Part shown: positions 1-8,231 of the stretch, piece by piece
Numbering within the stretch: the first letter of the stretch is position 1
Layout of the letters: every line of letters starts with the position of its first letter
Assembly (NCBI RefSeq): GCF_000466405.1
Contig: NZ_KE952944.1
Coordinates: 1-64,000 of the forward strand
DNA length: 64,000 nucleotides
Direction of reading: 5' to 3'
Source: Atopobium sp. oral taxon 810 str. F0209
GTDB lineage: Bacteria; Actinomycetota; Coriobacteriia; Coriobacteriales; Atopobiaceae
Notes under the pieces: generated by a model
Databases searched by the model: none
What the model saw: only the letters and a program-made list of their open reading frames with translations
What the model was told of the DNA's origin: nothing
Position numbers and translations under genes: made by a program

Positions 1-125
1 GTTTGGCACGTAGGGCTGCTCCAACTGAAAGAATCTGTGGCGTTTGGCAGACAGGTGTTGCCGAAATAGGGCGATGGCTCATTTTGAATGTAAAAGCTAG
101 GAGCCGAGACCCATCAGCGCACTAC

Positions 126-152
126 AAAAAAGACCCCACCGAAGCAGGGTCT
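126..152 (-). terminator. Intrinsic terminator after tRNA-Asp
   Basis: On the minus strand, just past the tRNA 3' end, AGACCC and GGGTCT form a stem around a TTCG-containing loop and are followed by a run of T. This is a classic Rho-independent terminator for the tRNA transcript. Bases 1-125 show no gene I can support. Confidence 0.85.
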
Positions 153-162
153 GAAAATTTCC

Positions 163-239
<77 letters not shown>

Positions 240-258
240 AGGAATCACGTGCGGAAGC

Positions 259-288
259 ATTGTACACAGAAGCGATGGCATTTGTCTA
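259..288 (-). promoter_or_regulatory. Probable promoter of tRNA-Asp
   Basis: On the minus strand TAGACA (-35-like) and TACAAT (-10-like) are separated by 18 nt, and the -10 ends about 20 nt before the tRNA 5' end. The match to a housekeeping sigma factor promoter is good. Assignment is by sequence only. Confidence 0.6.
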
Positions 289-401
289 GCATTTTTTTAA
301 AAATTTGTACCTAAGGACTTATTTGCGGTTACAGTAGTGCCCTAAGCGTGCATTTTGATGGTACTTGTGCACATTTGGTGACCAAACGAGAGGATTTTTT
401 C

Positions 402-719
402 ATGCCCCAGATGAATATGCAGCAAATGATGAAGCAGGCCCGCAAGATGCAGGAGCAGCTCGAAGCAGCTCAGGCACAGCTAGGCGATATCGAAGTCTCT
501 TCTTCAACGGGTGGTGGCATGGTCAAAATGACTGCCACCGCTGATATGAAGGTTACTTCTGTCACTATCGACCCACAGGCACTAGATCCTGAAGATGTTG
601 ATTTGCTACAGGACATGATTCTCACCGCAGTTAACGACGTGATTGAGTCTGCTCAGGCGGCAGCAAGCCAGCAAGTCTCTGCTGCTACTGGTGGATTCAA
701 TATTCCAGGACTGATGTAG
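402..719 (+). CDS. YbaB/EbfC family nucleoid-associated protein
   Basis: A 105-residue protein, the usual size for the YbaB/EbfC family of small dimeric DNA-binding proteins found next to recR in many bacteria. The N-terminal third is a Met/Gln/Lys-rich helix (MNMQQMMKQARKMQEQ), followed by the conserved core with GGGMVKMTATADMKV and a DPQALDPEDVDLL segment. A longer frame starts upstream at 348, but GAGG lies about 9 nt before the ATG at 402 and family alignment begins there. It is separated from recR by only 3 bp, so the two are almost certainly cotranscribed. The family's proposed role is nucleoid organisation or support of recombinational repair. Confidence 0.93.
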   Translation: MPQMNMQQMMKQARKMQEQLEAAQAQLGDIEVSSSTGGGMVKMTATADMKVTSVTIDPQALDPEDVDLLQDMILTAVNDVIESAQAAASQQVSAATGGFNIPGLM

Positions 720-722
720 ACG

Positions 723-1328
723 TTGGAAAATACCAGTAATAGGCACACTCTGCAGCGCCTCCTTGACGAGTTGGGGCGCCTGCCGGGCATTGGGCCAAAG
801 TCGGCACAGCGAATCGCATACTATTTGCTTGAAGCGGATGCTGAAGAAGCATCGCGCTTAGCTCATGCTATTTTGGATCTTAAGAGCCAGGTGCATTTTT
901 GTCCGATTTGCTTCAACTACGCCACTGAAGATCGCTGTGAAATTTGTGCGGACTCCAGTCGTGATCGCTCGGCAATTTGCGTTGTATCCGAACCGCGCGA
1001 TATTAGCGCTATCGAACGAACGGGCGCCTATCACGGTCTGTATCATGTGCTCGGCGGCGTTATTTCACCGATGGACAAAATTGGCCCCGACCAGCTCCAT
1101 GTACGCGAGTTACTCGCACGTCTTTCTGACGGCGAAGTGACCGAAGTTATTCTTGCTACTAATCCCAATGTTGAAGGCGAAACCACCGCTACTTACCTCG
1201 CCCGTATCATTTCCCAACTGGGCATAACCACCTCGCGCCTTGCGAGCGGATTGCCTGTTGGCGGCGATCTAGAATATGCCGATGAGGTAACGCTTGGCCG
1301 AGCCATTGAGGCACGTCGTATTCTTTAG
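723..1328 (+). CDS. recR: Recombination mediator RecR
   Basis: RecR, 201 residues, full length for the family. It works with RecO (and RecF) to load RecA on SSB-coated single-stranded DNA during gap repair. Visible parts in order are an N-terminal helix-hairpin-helix segment ([20 protein letters not shown]), a four-cysteine zinc module (CPIC and CEIC, residues about 59-75), and a Toprim domain ([15 protein letters not shown] onward, ending in a [19 protein letters not shown] block). The start is a TTG at 723, 3 bp after the ybaB stop, which implies translational coupling. In many bacteria dnaX precedes this pair; here dnaX lies downstream on the other strand. Confidence 0.96.
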   Translation: MENTSNRHTLQRLLDELGRLPGIGPKSAQRIAYYLLEADAEEASRLAHAILDLKSQVHFCPICFNYATEDRCEICADSSRDRSAICVVSEPRDISAIERTGAYHGLYHVLGGVISPMDKIGPDQLHVRELLARLSDGEVTEVILATNPNVEGETTATYLARIISQLGITTSRLASGLPVGGDLEYADEVTLGRAIEARRIL

Positions 1329-1394
1329 GTTCTTTAAGTAGCGCAAGCGGTAAAATCACAGAACAGTCTTTAGATGCGGCTGAGAGGACAGACG

Positions 1395-2234
1395 ATGGCA
1401 GCAAACCATGCACAGCACGGGAATAACGCTCAGCACTCTGGAGCAGCCGCAAACCCTTCTCGCAGAGGGTCGCGCCGCCACATGACTGGCGTTGCGCCCA
1501 GCACAAAACCCGCTAATACGCGAATTCCCTCACCGCTTGATGATGACTCTCCTCGCCCCATTGGCGTAGATCCCGCTCAGACTGGCTCATTTTCACTTTT
1601 GGGAAAAGGGCAGGGCGCGCGCATTACCAATCGCGACAATGCTGAGTTGACACGTCAAGCACAGACGCAAACACCACTGTCAAGCAAACGTCGTTTATCG
1701 CGTTCTGCTCGTCCTAAGGTAAAGTCTCATCAAACTAAAACTCATGGCGATCACAAACTCTATATCCTGCTAGGAGTTCTAGCGACAATCGTAATTTTGT
1801 TGGCTGTAGTCTTGCTGCGCGCTGCTTTTGCACCAAACCCTGCAGCGAAGAAGAACGCTCAGCAGACACAGGCAGCTGTTGGTGAGACCCTCAAACATGA
1901 TGGTGCTGCATATGCCCTGCGCGAGCAGGCTGATGGCAGCTATGCCCTAACCTATCTTGCAAAAGGCGCAGAAGCAGAACAAACCCTATGTACGCTGAGT
2001 GGTCAGCCAATAGGCCTTTACTTCTTTGATGGCTCGTTGATCATCCCTGAGAACACCAAAGCTGGCTGGGATGTTCTTGCATACATGCGCGGCGTCAATA
2101 CTGAGCCTGTACCTGTTGATGCAGGTGGAAAACCAGTCGGCGGCAAGGGTTCACTGGTCTCTGCTGAATTGAATGAGTCTACGCTGACCGTCACTGCCAA
2201 GGATGGGACAACCACCGAAGTAAAGTTGTCGTAA
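1395..2234 (+). CDS. Bitopic membrane protein with basic disordered N-terminus
   Basis: Not recognised as a named family. The 279-residue product has a low-complexity, Ser/Arg/Pro-rich cytoplasmic stretch of about 120 residues and one strong membrane segment (about residues 124-148, LYILLGVLATIVILLAVVLL). A polar extracytoplasmic domain of about 130 residues follows, rich in short beta-like segments (YALREQADGSYALTYLAKG). The start at 1395 is preferred over 1374 because GAGAGGA sits 6 nt upstream of it. The gene follows recR by 66 bp and may share its transcript. The topology suggests an envelope-associated function, but no catalytic motif is visible. Confidence 0.7.
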   Translation: MAANHAQHGNNAQHSGAAANPSRRGSRRHMTGVAPSTKPANTRIPSPLDDDSPRPIGVDPAQTGSFSLLGKGQGARITNRDNAELTRQAQTQTPLSSKRRLSRSARPKVKSHQTKTHGDHKLYILLGVLATIVILLAVVLLRAAFAPNPAAKKNAQQTQAAVGETLKHDGAAYALREQADGSYALTYLAKGAEAEQTLCTLSGQPIGLYFFDGSLIIPENTKAGWDVLAYMRGVNTEPVPVDAGGKPVGGKGSLVSAELNESTLTVTAKDGTTTEVKLS

Positions 2235-2344
2235 GCCTTTCCCACGCATTCGCATAAGTCCCTACCTCCGCATACGCTTCTGCGTTCTCAAATTTCTACT
2301 TCTGCAAAATCCTCGCTTCTACAAGCCTCTGCTTTCCTACATCT

Positions 2345-2422
2345 CTGTCTCTACATCTCTATAAAGGCAATCCCCCCTCATCCCTGTCTCTACATCTCTA
2401 TAAAGGCAATCCCCCCTCATCC
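2345..2422. repeat. Two perfect 39-bp direct repeats
   Basis: Positions 2345-2383 and 2384-2422 are identical 39-bp tandem copies that contain CTCTATAAAGGCAATCCCCC. They lie in the 519-bp gap between the convergent genes ending at 2234 and 2754. A C/T-rich sequence precedes them. No open frame of interest runs through them. Confidence 0.95.
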
Positions 2423-2434
2423 TTTATCGTTTAC

Positions 2435-2510
2435 TTAAAAAATTTAGCCCTGAGGTAGCCTTTTTATTCGGAATGCGAATAAATCTGGCTCCTCGGGGAT
2501 AAAAGATTTA
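2435..2510. repeat. Long imperfect hairpin between convergent genes
   Basis: The segment is a nested inverted repeat. TTTATTCG and CGAATAAA pair perfectly around GAATG. An outer arm GCCCTGAGGTAGCC faces GGCTCCTCGGGG with mismatches, and A/T-rich ends (AAATTTA and AGATTTA) flank it. It could act as a bidirectional terminator for the genes converging on this gap. It could equally be a mobile repeat unit. Confidence 0.7.
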
Positions 2511-2512
2511 AC

Positions 2513-2629
2513 TACCTAGACGCAGGGGTGCCTAGACGCGGAGGGCACCTAGACGCAGAAGGTGCGTAGGCGCAAAGGGTACCCAGATGCAGGGGGTACC
2601 TAGATGCAGAGGCGCCTAGACGCAGGGGG
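2513..2629. repeat. Seven degenerate 17-bp tandem repeats
   Basis: Units start at 2513, 2529, 2546, 2563, 2580, 2597 and 2613 and follow the consensus TACCTAGACGCAGRGGG with 1-5 changes each. Two units are 16 bp long. The array runs directly on from the long hairpin and ends 125 bp before dnaX. A unit length not divisible by three argues against a coding role. The remaining sequence to 2753 is a purine-rich, loosely repetitive stretch with no gene visible. Confidence 0.9.
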
Positions 2630-2753
2630 TGGACAACCAAGCGGCTAAGCGGATAAGCAGGACGAACGGATGGCCGAATAACTGGGCAGGCTGATAGGCA
2701 GCTAGTCGGGCGGACTGCCAAACAGATGTCGAGCAAATCTTGGACAAATTGAG

Positions 2754-5015
2754 CTAATTCTGGCCACTGCGATCTTTGACTCCGTCACCAAAGATGCTAA
2801 CAAGCATGTTCATTACACTCGCTGCGTCAGAGGGGTCAAAGTCAGGCTGCGAAGTATTCGAAGACTTCGTAGGTGATGGCTTTGGTGCAGCTGCCGGAGC
2901 GGGATGCGACGCAGGCACAGCGACTGGTGTTGGTATTGAATTTGGGACAGGAGCCGAAGCGATAGTTGATGCCGATGCGGACATCGTAGGTTGTGCGGGA
3001 GTTTGCGATACGGGCGTCTCAGGCTGCACGGGCACTACTTGCGATGTAGGCGCCGCAGGCTGTGCAGGAATTGACTGTGACAAGGGTGGGATTGCTGCAG
3101 CGGGCGCGGGCGTAGGAGCGGGTCGTGGCTGAGGCTGAGGAGTAGACGGAGAGGCTACAGGGTGAGATACTGGCGCATTCATTGCGGAAACGGCAGGTGC
3201 GGCAGAGGTAGTGCTGACGGCAATTTCATAATCTATCTGTCGGCGACCAAACTGCATAGCCACAGCTTCGCTCACCGCTTTAGCAACGTCAGACCGAGAA
3301 AGCATCTTGACGGCAAAAGGCGAGGCATTGTGCAAAACAACAACCAGCGTACTGCCGTCGTCAGACTTAACGCTAGAGTTAAGAAGCAAAGCAGCACTTG
3401 AAGGCTTTGCCTGCTGAAGCTGAGCGATAACTTGATTCCAATCTCCACCACCTGTTACGGCAGGAGCTGATGCAGCTGTCGTGTGAACCGCGTAAGCAGA
3501 GGATGTGGGCTGCTGCGACTGAACTGGCACCGCCTGTGGCGTAATAGGATGTAACTCAGGCGCAGCAGGATGCGGAATAGATGCGGATGCTGGTTCTGGC
3601 TTGGGTGTGACGACAGAGTGCGGCATAGGCTTCGGCGTGGGCGCGGGTGTCGACACAAACTGGACAGGCGCAGACATGGGGGTGGTAGGGGCTGCAGGCT
3701 GGAGTGATCCTGCGGGCTTGGATGCCATCGCAGACTGGAGTGATCCTGCAGGTTTGGATGCTGCCACAGGCTCAGGTGCCATCGCAGGCTCAGATTCCGC
3801 CACGGGCTTTGTCATTGCCACAGGCTTTGCCACTGCCACAGACTTCGCCACAGGCAAGGCCGCCCCATCACACGCCCGCGTCTCAAGCACAGCAATACGC
3901 TCCGCCAAAGACTCAAGTGTCAAGTCACTTTCAGGACGAGCGCAGCGCGTAAAAGCCAATTCAAGCGTCAAACGCGGATTGCGTGCGGTACGCATCTCCC
4001 CCATCGTCTCACTCAAAATGCCCAAAATTCGAGCTACGCGATCTGCAGAGCCAAAAGCAGTAGCCTCTTCACTCAGCTCTCCAAGTTCTTCTTGGCTGGA
4101 ATACACAACATCTGCCTGGGGACCAACGGCTGCAATCACATACACATCACGCAAGCGTGCCGCCAACTCACGGGCGAACTGAAGCAAATCTTGGCCTTCA
4201 TCGACCAAAGTGGAAACTTCAGAAAAAAGTTGAACTACATCACGCGCAGCGAGTGCCTTTGTCACGCCCGCAAGTGTTGCCGAGCCAACTTCGCCCAGCA
4301 AGCTCGACGCCATCTCAAAACTCACGGAACCAGCACCAAAAACCGATAGCTGCTCAAGCGAGGAAAGCGCATCACGCATACCACCGCGCGCATGGCGTGC
4401 AACCAATTCAAGTGCTGCGGGCTCATAACTAAACTCTTCCTGCTCACAGACATACGCGAGCCGCTGCTGCAGCTCTGCGTTGCTGATCGAATGAAAATCA
4501 AAGCGCTGCACACGCGATAAAATTGTCGCTGGCACCTTTTGCGGATCGGTGGTACAGAGCACAAAAGTTACGTGCGCTGGAGGTTCTTCAAGGGTCTTGA
4601 GCAGCGCATTAAAGGCTGCTGTCGTCAGCATGTGGACCTCGTCAATGATATAAACCTTGTGGCGCCCACGCACGGGAGCAAAACTGACGTTGTTGATAAT
4701 CTCTTCGCGCACATTATCAACACCTGTACGCGATGCCGCATCAAGTTCGTAGACATCGGGATGTTCACCCGCAGCAATAAGCTGGCATTGCTCACAAGTG
4801 CCATCAGGCAACTGACCTACCCCACGCTCGCACATTAAAGCTTTTGCCAGCAAGCGTGCCATGGTTGTCTTGCCTGTGCCGCGTGGTCCACAAAATAAAT
4901 AAGCATGGCTTGTACGACCTTCAACAACTGCATGCTCCAACGTAGAAACCACATGCTGCTGTCCAACAACATCTTCAAATGTCTGGGGACGATATTTGCG
5001 ATAGAGCGACTCCAT
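2754..5015 (-). CDS. dnaX: DNA polymerase III gamma/tau subunit
   Basis: DnaX, 753 residues, the clamp-loader ATPase that holds the replicative polymerase together. The N-terminal AAA+ part shows Walker A GPRGTGKTT (about residue 44), a zinc-binding cysteine cluster (C near 63, CEQCQL after it), Walker B IDEVH (about 126) and the sensor SRVQRFDF. Domain III follows. From about residue 385 the sequence is a very long Ala/Pro/Val/Ser-rich linker, interrupted near residues 530-620 by an ordered segment (WNQVIAQLQQAKPSSAALL) like the tau polymerase-binding domain. The tail ends in a short acidic segment. GGAGG precedes the ATG by 5 nt. No A-rich slippery heptamer was seen, so a programmed gamma product is not supported. 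Confidence 0.96.
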   Translation of the reverse strand: MESLYRKYRPQTFEDVVGQQHVVSTLEHAVVEGRTSHAYLFCGPRGTGKTTMARLLAKALMCERGVGQLPDGTCEQCQLIAAGEHPDVYELDAASRTGVDNVREEIINNVSFAPVRGRHKVYIIDEVHMLTTAAFNALLKTLEEPPAHVTFVLCTTDPQKVPATILSRVQRFDFHSISNAELQQRLAYVCEQEEFSYEPAALELVARHARGGMRDALSSLEQLSVFGAGSVSFEMASSLLGEVGSATLAGVTKALAARDVVQLFSEVSTLVDEGQDLLQFARELAARLRDVYVIAAVGPQADVVYSSQEELGELSEEATAFGSADRVARILGILSETMGEMRTARNPRLTLELAFTRCARPESDLTLESLAERIAVLETRACDGAALPVAKSVAVAKPVAMTKPVAESEPAMAPEPVAASKPAGSLQSAMASKPAGSLQPAAPTTPMSAPVQFVSTPAPTPKPMPHSVVTPKPEPASASIPHPAAPELHPITPQAVPVQSQQPTSSAYAVHTTAASAPAVTGGGDWNQVIAQLQQAKPSSAALLLNSSVKSDDGSTLVVVLHNASPFAVKMLSRSDVAKAVSEAVAMQFGRRQIDYEIAVSTTSAAPAVSAMNAPVSHPVASPSTPQPQPRPAPTPAPAAAIPPLSQSIPAQPAAPTSQVVPVQPETPVSQTPAQPTMSASASTIASAPVPNSIPTPVAVPASHPAPAAAPKPSPTKSSNTSQPDFDPSDAASVMNMLVSIFGDGVKDRSGQN

Positions 5016-5149
5016 GCTTCCTCCGTACAGGTTGGGTGAATACTAAGTATACCCACCGACCTAGACTACAGAATAGCCAGAGCCAAACGCAAAAATTTAT
5101 AAGCAGAACAAACGAAAGCGCCTTCAACGTCTAAAGCTAGAACAACAGC

Positions 5150-5944
5150 TTAATTCCAATCACGATACGAATGGAAAAATGCACGGGTTTCGGGATCGCT
5201 TGGATTGTCCATAACGTCGTGAGGCGTACCATTCTCGGCCACCTTGCCACGACGAAGCAACACAATGCGATCTGCCGCACGATGAGCAAAGCCCATCTCA
5301 TGTGTTGCCATCAAAATTGTGGCACCTTGATTTTTGAGCTCTTCAACCATTTCGAGCACTTCACCCACCAGCAGCGGGTCAAGGGCAGAGGTGATCTCGT
5401 CTAGTAGCAGCAGCTCGGGCTCCATCATCAACGCACGCGCAATGGCTACACGCTGTTGCTGACCGCCAGAAAGGCGATCGGGAAATTCGCGAGACTTGGC
5501 ATCCATGCCAATGCGCTTGAGCAGTTCCATCGCGCGTTCCTCAGCACGCGCTCGATCCCAACCAAAAACTTTACGAGCAGCCAGAGTGACATTATCGATA
5601 ACGCGCATATGAGGAAAAAGGTTGAATTGCTGGAAGACCACACCTATGCGTGCACGGGTCTTATCCTGATCTATGTGCGGATCAGTAATATCGGTATCTC
5701 CCAGCCAAATTTGCCCATCATTGACCTGCTCAAGAAGGTTGACGCACTTCATCAAGGTTGACTTACCCGAACCCGAAGGTCCCAACACTGCCACTGTCTC
5801 GTGTTTGCGCACGTCAAAGGAAATATGATTGAGCACAACATTGTCGCCAAAGCGCTTGACCACACCATCAATGCGCAGGACTGGCTCGCCAACCACTCGC
5901 TGTTCCCGCTCGCTATAGCCTGCACCAGCAATCAAATCTGCCAC
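5150..5944 (-). CDS. Polar amino acid ABC transporter, ATP-binding protein
   Basis: ATPase of a GlnQ/HisP-type importer, 264 residues. Walker A GPSGSGKST, Q-loop VFQQFNLFPHM, signature LSGGQQQRVAIARAL, Walker B LLLLDEITSALD and the switch histidine in MATHEMGFAH are all present. The protein should be active and drive import of a polar amino acid together with the permease at 5954 and the binding protein at 6962. It carries a short N-terminal extension of about 20 residues before the ABC domain. The start is GTG at 5944, with AGGAG 6 nt upstream, only 9 bp after the permease stop. It is the last gene of this operon. Confidence 0.93.
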   Translation of the reverse strand: MADLIAGAGYSEREQRVVGEPVLRIDGVVKRFGDNVVLNHISFDVRKHETVAVLGPSGSGKSTLMKCVNLLEQVNDGQIWLGDTDITDPHIDQDKTRARIGVVFQQFNLFPHMRVIDNVTLAARKVFGWDRARAEERAMELLKRIGMDAKSREFPDRLSGGQQQRVAIARALMMEPELLLLDEITSALDPLLVGEVLEMVEELKNQGATILMATHEMGFAHRAADRIVLLRRGKVAENGTPHDVMDNPSDPETRAFFHSYRDWN

Positions 5945-5953
5945 AAAAAGCTC

Positions 5954-6817
5954 CTATACCATGCCAGACGTCTGCTCACGCTTGCGCAGGCGCGCAGTGT
6001 ACCAGTCGTTAAGAATAATGAACGGGATACTCATGAGGATAAAAAGCAAGCTTGCAACCACATAAGGCGTGTAGTTAAACGAGCGCGCCACCGCAATCTG
6101 TGCCGCGCGAACCGCATCAACCGCACCCAACGTCGAAATCAAGCCCACGTCTTTTTGCATAGAGATAAAGTCATTCATCAGGGCAGGTGCAATCTTGCGC
6201 AGTGCCTGCGGAATAATAACAAGACGAACCGTTTGACCCGAAGTTAGCCCCAATGAGCGAGCAGAGGCGCGCTGCGAGGGGTGCACATCTTCAAAACCCG
6301 CACGCAACACCTCAGCGATATAGGCGGAGTAACTCAAAATAACTGCAATAGTACCCAGTACCGCTGAGTCCATGCGCCCAAAAAGTCCTAGGCCCGGTAT
6401 ACCAAAGCCAATCAGATACAGCACCACCAGCATCGGAATGCCACGCATAATCGTGGTATAAGCACGCGCAAGCACACGCAGAGGGAAAAGTACCGGTGAT
6501 TTGGAAATGCGCACAACTGCCAACAAAGTGCCAAGCACTGCTGTACCCACGAGTGCATAAACCAACACACGCATATTGAGCCACAGACCATCAAGCACCT
6601 TGGGGAACGACTCGGCAAAATATTCAGGTGAGAAAAACATCTCGCGCACACGTGGCCAACCAGGAGATACGTTGAGAATCACACCCACAGCCATAACAAA
6701 AGCAACTGTGCTCAGCAAACTCACCACAACAGAACGCATACTCTGGTGACGTCGGAACGCCTCACGCTCCTGCTCGATGCTGCTTACTTCAGTATCGAGT
6801 GGCTTGCCGTCTGACAT
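5954..6817 (-). CDS. Polar amino acid ABC transporter, permease
   Basis: Membrane component of a HisM/GlnP-type importer, 287 residues. A charged cytoplasmic N-terminus (about 35 residues) is followed by about five or six membrane segments. The cytoplasmic EAA loop that contacts the ATPase is clear (ASARSLGLTSGQTVRLVIIP). Single permeases of this class usually homodimerise, which fits the lack of a second permease gene. The ATG at 6817 has AAGGTGG 5 nt upstream and is preferred to the ATG 18 nt earlier, which has no ribosome site. It lies between the binding-protein gene and the ATPase gene in the same direction. Confidence 0.92.
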   Translation of the reverse strand: MSDGKPLDTEVSSIEQEREAFRRHQSMRSVVVSLLSTVAFVMAVGVILNVSPGWPRVREMFFSPEYFAESFPKVLDGLWLNMRVLVYALVGTAVLGTLLAVVRISKSPVLFPLRVLARAYTTIMRGIPMLVVLYLIGFGIPGLGLFGRMDSAVLGTIAVILSYSAYIAEVLRAGFEDVHPSQRASARSLGLTSGQTVRLVIIPQALRKIAPALMNDFISMQKDVGLISTLGAVDAVRAAQIAVARSFNYTPYVVASLLFILMSIPFIILNDWYTARLRKREQTSGMV

Positions 6818-6919
6818 CCTATCCACCTTTTCCATAAATCACGACCACCCATAATAGCGGGCGGTTTTCTTGTCCTGCGCAAAGAATGAGCAGCTGGGTT
6901 GATGGCCCGTAATAACAAC

Positions 6920-6947
6920 GGCAGGACGGAAGGGTAGTCCGCCTGCC
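6920..6947 (-). terminator. Stem-loop between binding-protein and permease genes
   Basis: On the minus strand GGCAGG-C-GGA and TCCG-TCCTGCC form a stem with one bulge in the 144-bp gap downstream of the binding-protein gene. A hairpin here is common in ABC operons. It protects or partly terminates the message, so that more binding protein than permease is made. This role is inferred from position. Confidence 0.55.
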
Positions 6948-6961
6948 ATCGAAAATAAGTA

Positions 6962-7933
6962 TTACTCAGAAAGTATAGGAACCTCGGTAGTGTACTCTGC
7001 CATCCACTGCTTGGTAAGTTCCTCAATCTTGCCGTCTTTGGTCAGGGCGTCAACAGCGGCCGTAACGGGAGCGGTAAGCTTGGAATCCTTGGGCAGAATA
7101 AAGGCAAGAGGCTCTGCTTCCGAACCAGGAATCTGACCAATAAGCTTGGCGTTATCAAGCTCGCCGTTATCAGGATTTGCCATGTAAACGGCTGTGGGAG
7201 TATCCGTCACGATACCGTCAATCTGATGCAAGTTGAGCTGAGAAGCAGAGTCAACATTGTCGCCCAAAGGCTGGACATTGCTGCCAATCTTATCCTGTGT
7301 CCAAGCCAAAGCTGTAGAAGAAGCATCCATACCAATGGAAGCATCCTTGAGCTCAGACAAAGAAGTTGCTTTTGCAAATTTGTCGTGATCCTTGGCGGCA
7401 TCCACAATCACCGATTGAGTCGGGGTGAAATAAGGGCTAGAGAAGTCCACGGCAGCCTTGCGCTCTTCAGTAATGCCAAATTGCTGGATGTTGACATCCC
7501 AGTCTTTATCGCCAGGAGTAATTGCATTATCAAAGCTCGTACGCACCCAAACAACATCGTCATAAGCAAAGCCAAGCTGAGCTGCAACAGCATAAGCAAC
7601 AGCAGCCTCAAAACCCTCGCCCGTCTCGGGAGCATCATCCATGACATAAGGAGGCCAAGCAGGCTCACCAGTAGCAATAGTCAACTTACCTGCCTCGTGA
7701 GTGGCAAGCGCCTTTGCCTCGTCAGTAGTGGCGGCAACAGGATAAGAAGCCTTAAAAGCAGCGACCTTTTCTGCCTTTGCAGCATCATTGCTAGCAGAAC
7801 CCCCAGCACTACCTGCGGCGCTACCGCTGCTTTGAGGTGCCTTGTTTGAGCATGCAGCCAAAACCATGACTCCGCCTGCACCAGCAGTAATAGCTGAAGC
7901 CTTCAGAAAGTTACGTCTGTCGAGATTCGCCAT
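6962..7933 (-). CDS. Polar amino acid ABC transporter, substrate-binding lipoprotein
   Basis: Family 3 extracellular solute-binding protein, 323 residues. The N-terminus has a twin-arginine motif (DRRNFLKAS), a hydrophobic stretch and a lipobox ending VLAAC at Cys28, so it is probably exported folded by Tat and lipid-anchored. A Ser/Gly/Ala-rich tether follows. The mature domain has the typical segments GKLTIATGEPAWPPYV, a central WDVNIQQFGITEERKAAVDFSSPYF block and PLAFILPKDSKL. The ligand cannot be told from sequence; a polar or charged amino acid is likely. It is the first gene of the transporter operon, preceded by GAGGAGGG. Confidence 0.92.
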   Translation of the reverse strand: MANLDRRNFLKASAITAGAGGVMVLAACSNKAPQSSGSAAGSAGGSASNDAAKAEKVAAFKASYPVAATTDEAKALATHEAGKLTIATGEPAWPPYVMDDAPETGEGFEAAVAYAVAAQLGFAYDDVVWVRTSFDNAITPGDKDWDVNIQQFGITEERKAAVDFSSPYFTPTQSVIVDAAKDHDKFAKATSLSELKDASIGMDASSTALAWTQDKIGSNVQPLGDNVDSASQLNLHQIDGIVTDTPTAVYMANPDNGELDNAKLIGQIPGSEAEPLAFILPKDSKLTAPVTAAVDALTKDGKIEELTKQWMAEYTTEVPILSE

Positions 7934-8231
7934 TTGCGTAGTCCCTCCTCAACGCGCTCGCAATAACTACGAGCATGTTATGGCAACAAAATCTGTCACC
8001 CTACGAAACCTAAAGCATTAATATCCTAACAATCAGTCGCTCGGTATGCGAGCTATGTCAAGAAATGGGTCGGCTAAACGTAACATTCTTTTCTGTCACT
8101 GCTGTAAGGTCATTCCCATCAAGCAGCGCCGTCGTTTCTTATCACCACTCAGCTACTCCCACCAAGCAGCAGCACCGCCTATTCGCCACCTCGCTATACT
8201 AAAAAACAGCTCAATTGCGAAAGGATTGCTT
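7934..8231. other. Divergent intergenic region
   Basis: This 298-bp gap separates the amino acid transporter operon (leftward) from the SAH-related genes (rightward). It must hold both promoters. A TATACT at 8196-8201 is a possible -10 for the rightward genes, but I see no convincing -35. No riboswitch fold that I recognise is evident. An open frame from 8046 continues into the deaminase, but it lacks a good ribosome site and family similarity. Confidence 0.4.

Noticed and set aside
2513-2629. CRISPR array
   Set aside because: Units are 17 bp, contiguous and without unique spacers, and no cas genes are nearby.
2512-2736. Minus-strand open frame in the repeat block
   Set aside because: It consists of the 17-bp repeats read in all frames; the unit is not a multiple of three and no ribosome site is present.
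3601-4182. Plus-strand open frame of 193 codons
   Set aside because: It is the opposite-strand shadow of the low-complexity linker of dnaX.
2754-5015. Programmed frameshift in dnaX
   Set aside because: No A-rich slippery run with a following stem was seen, so a separate gamma product is not supported.
8046-8231. N-terminal extension of the deaminase
   Set aside because: No ribosome site at 8046 and no family similarity before the GTG at 8232.
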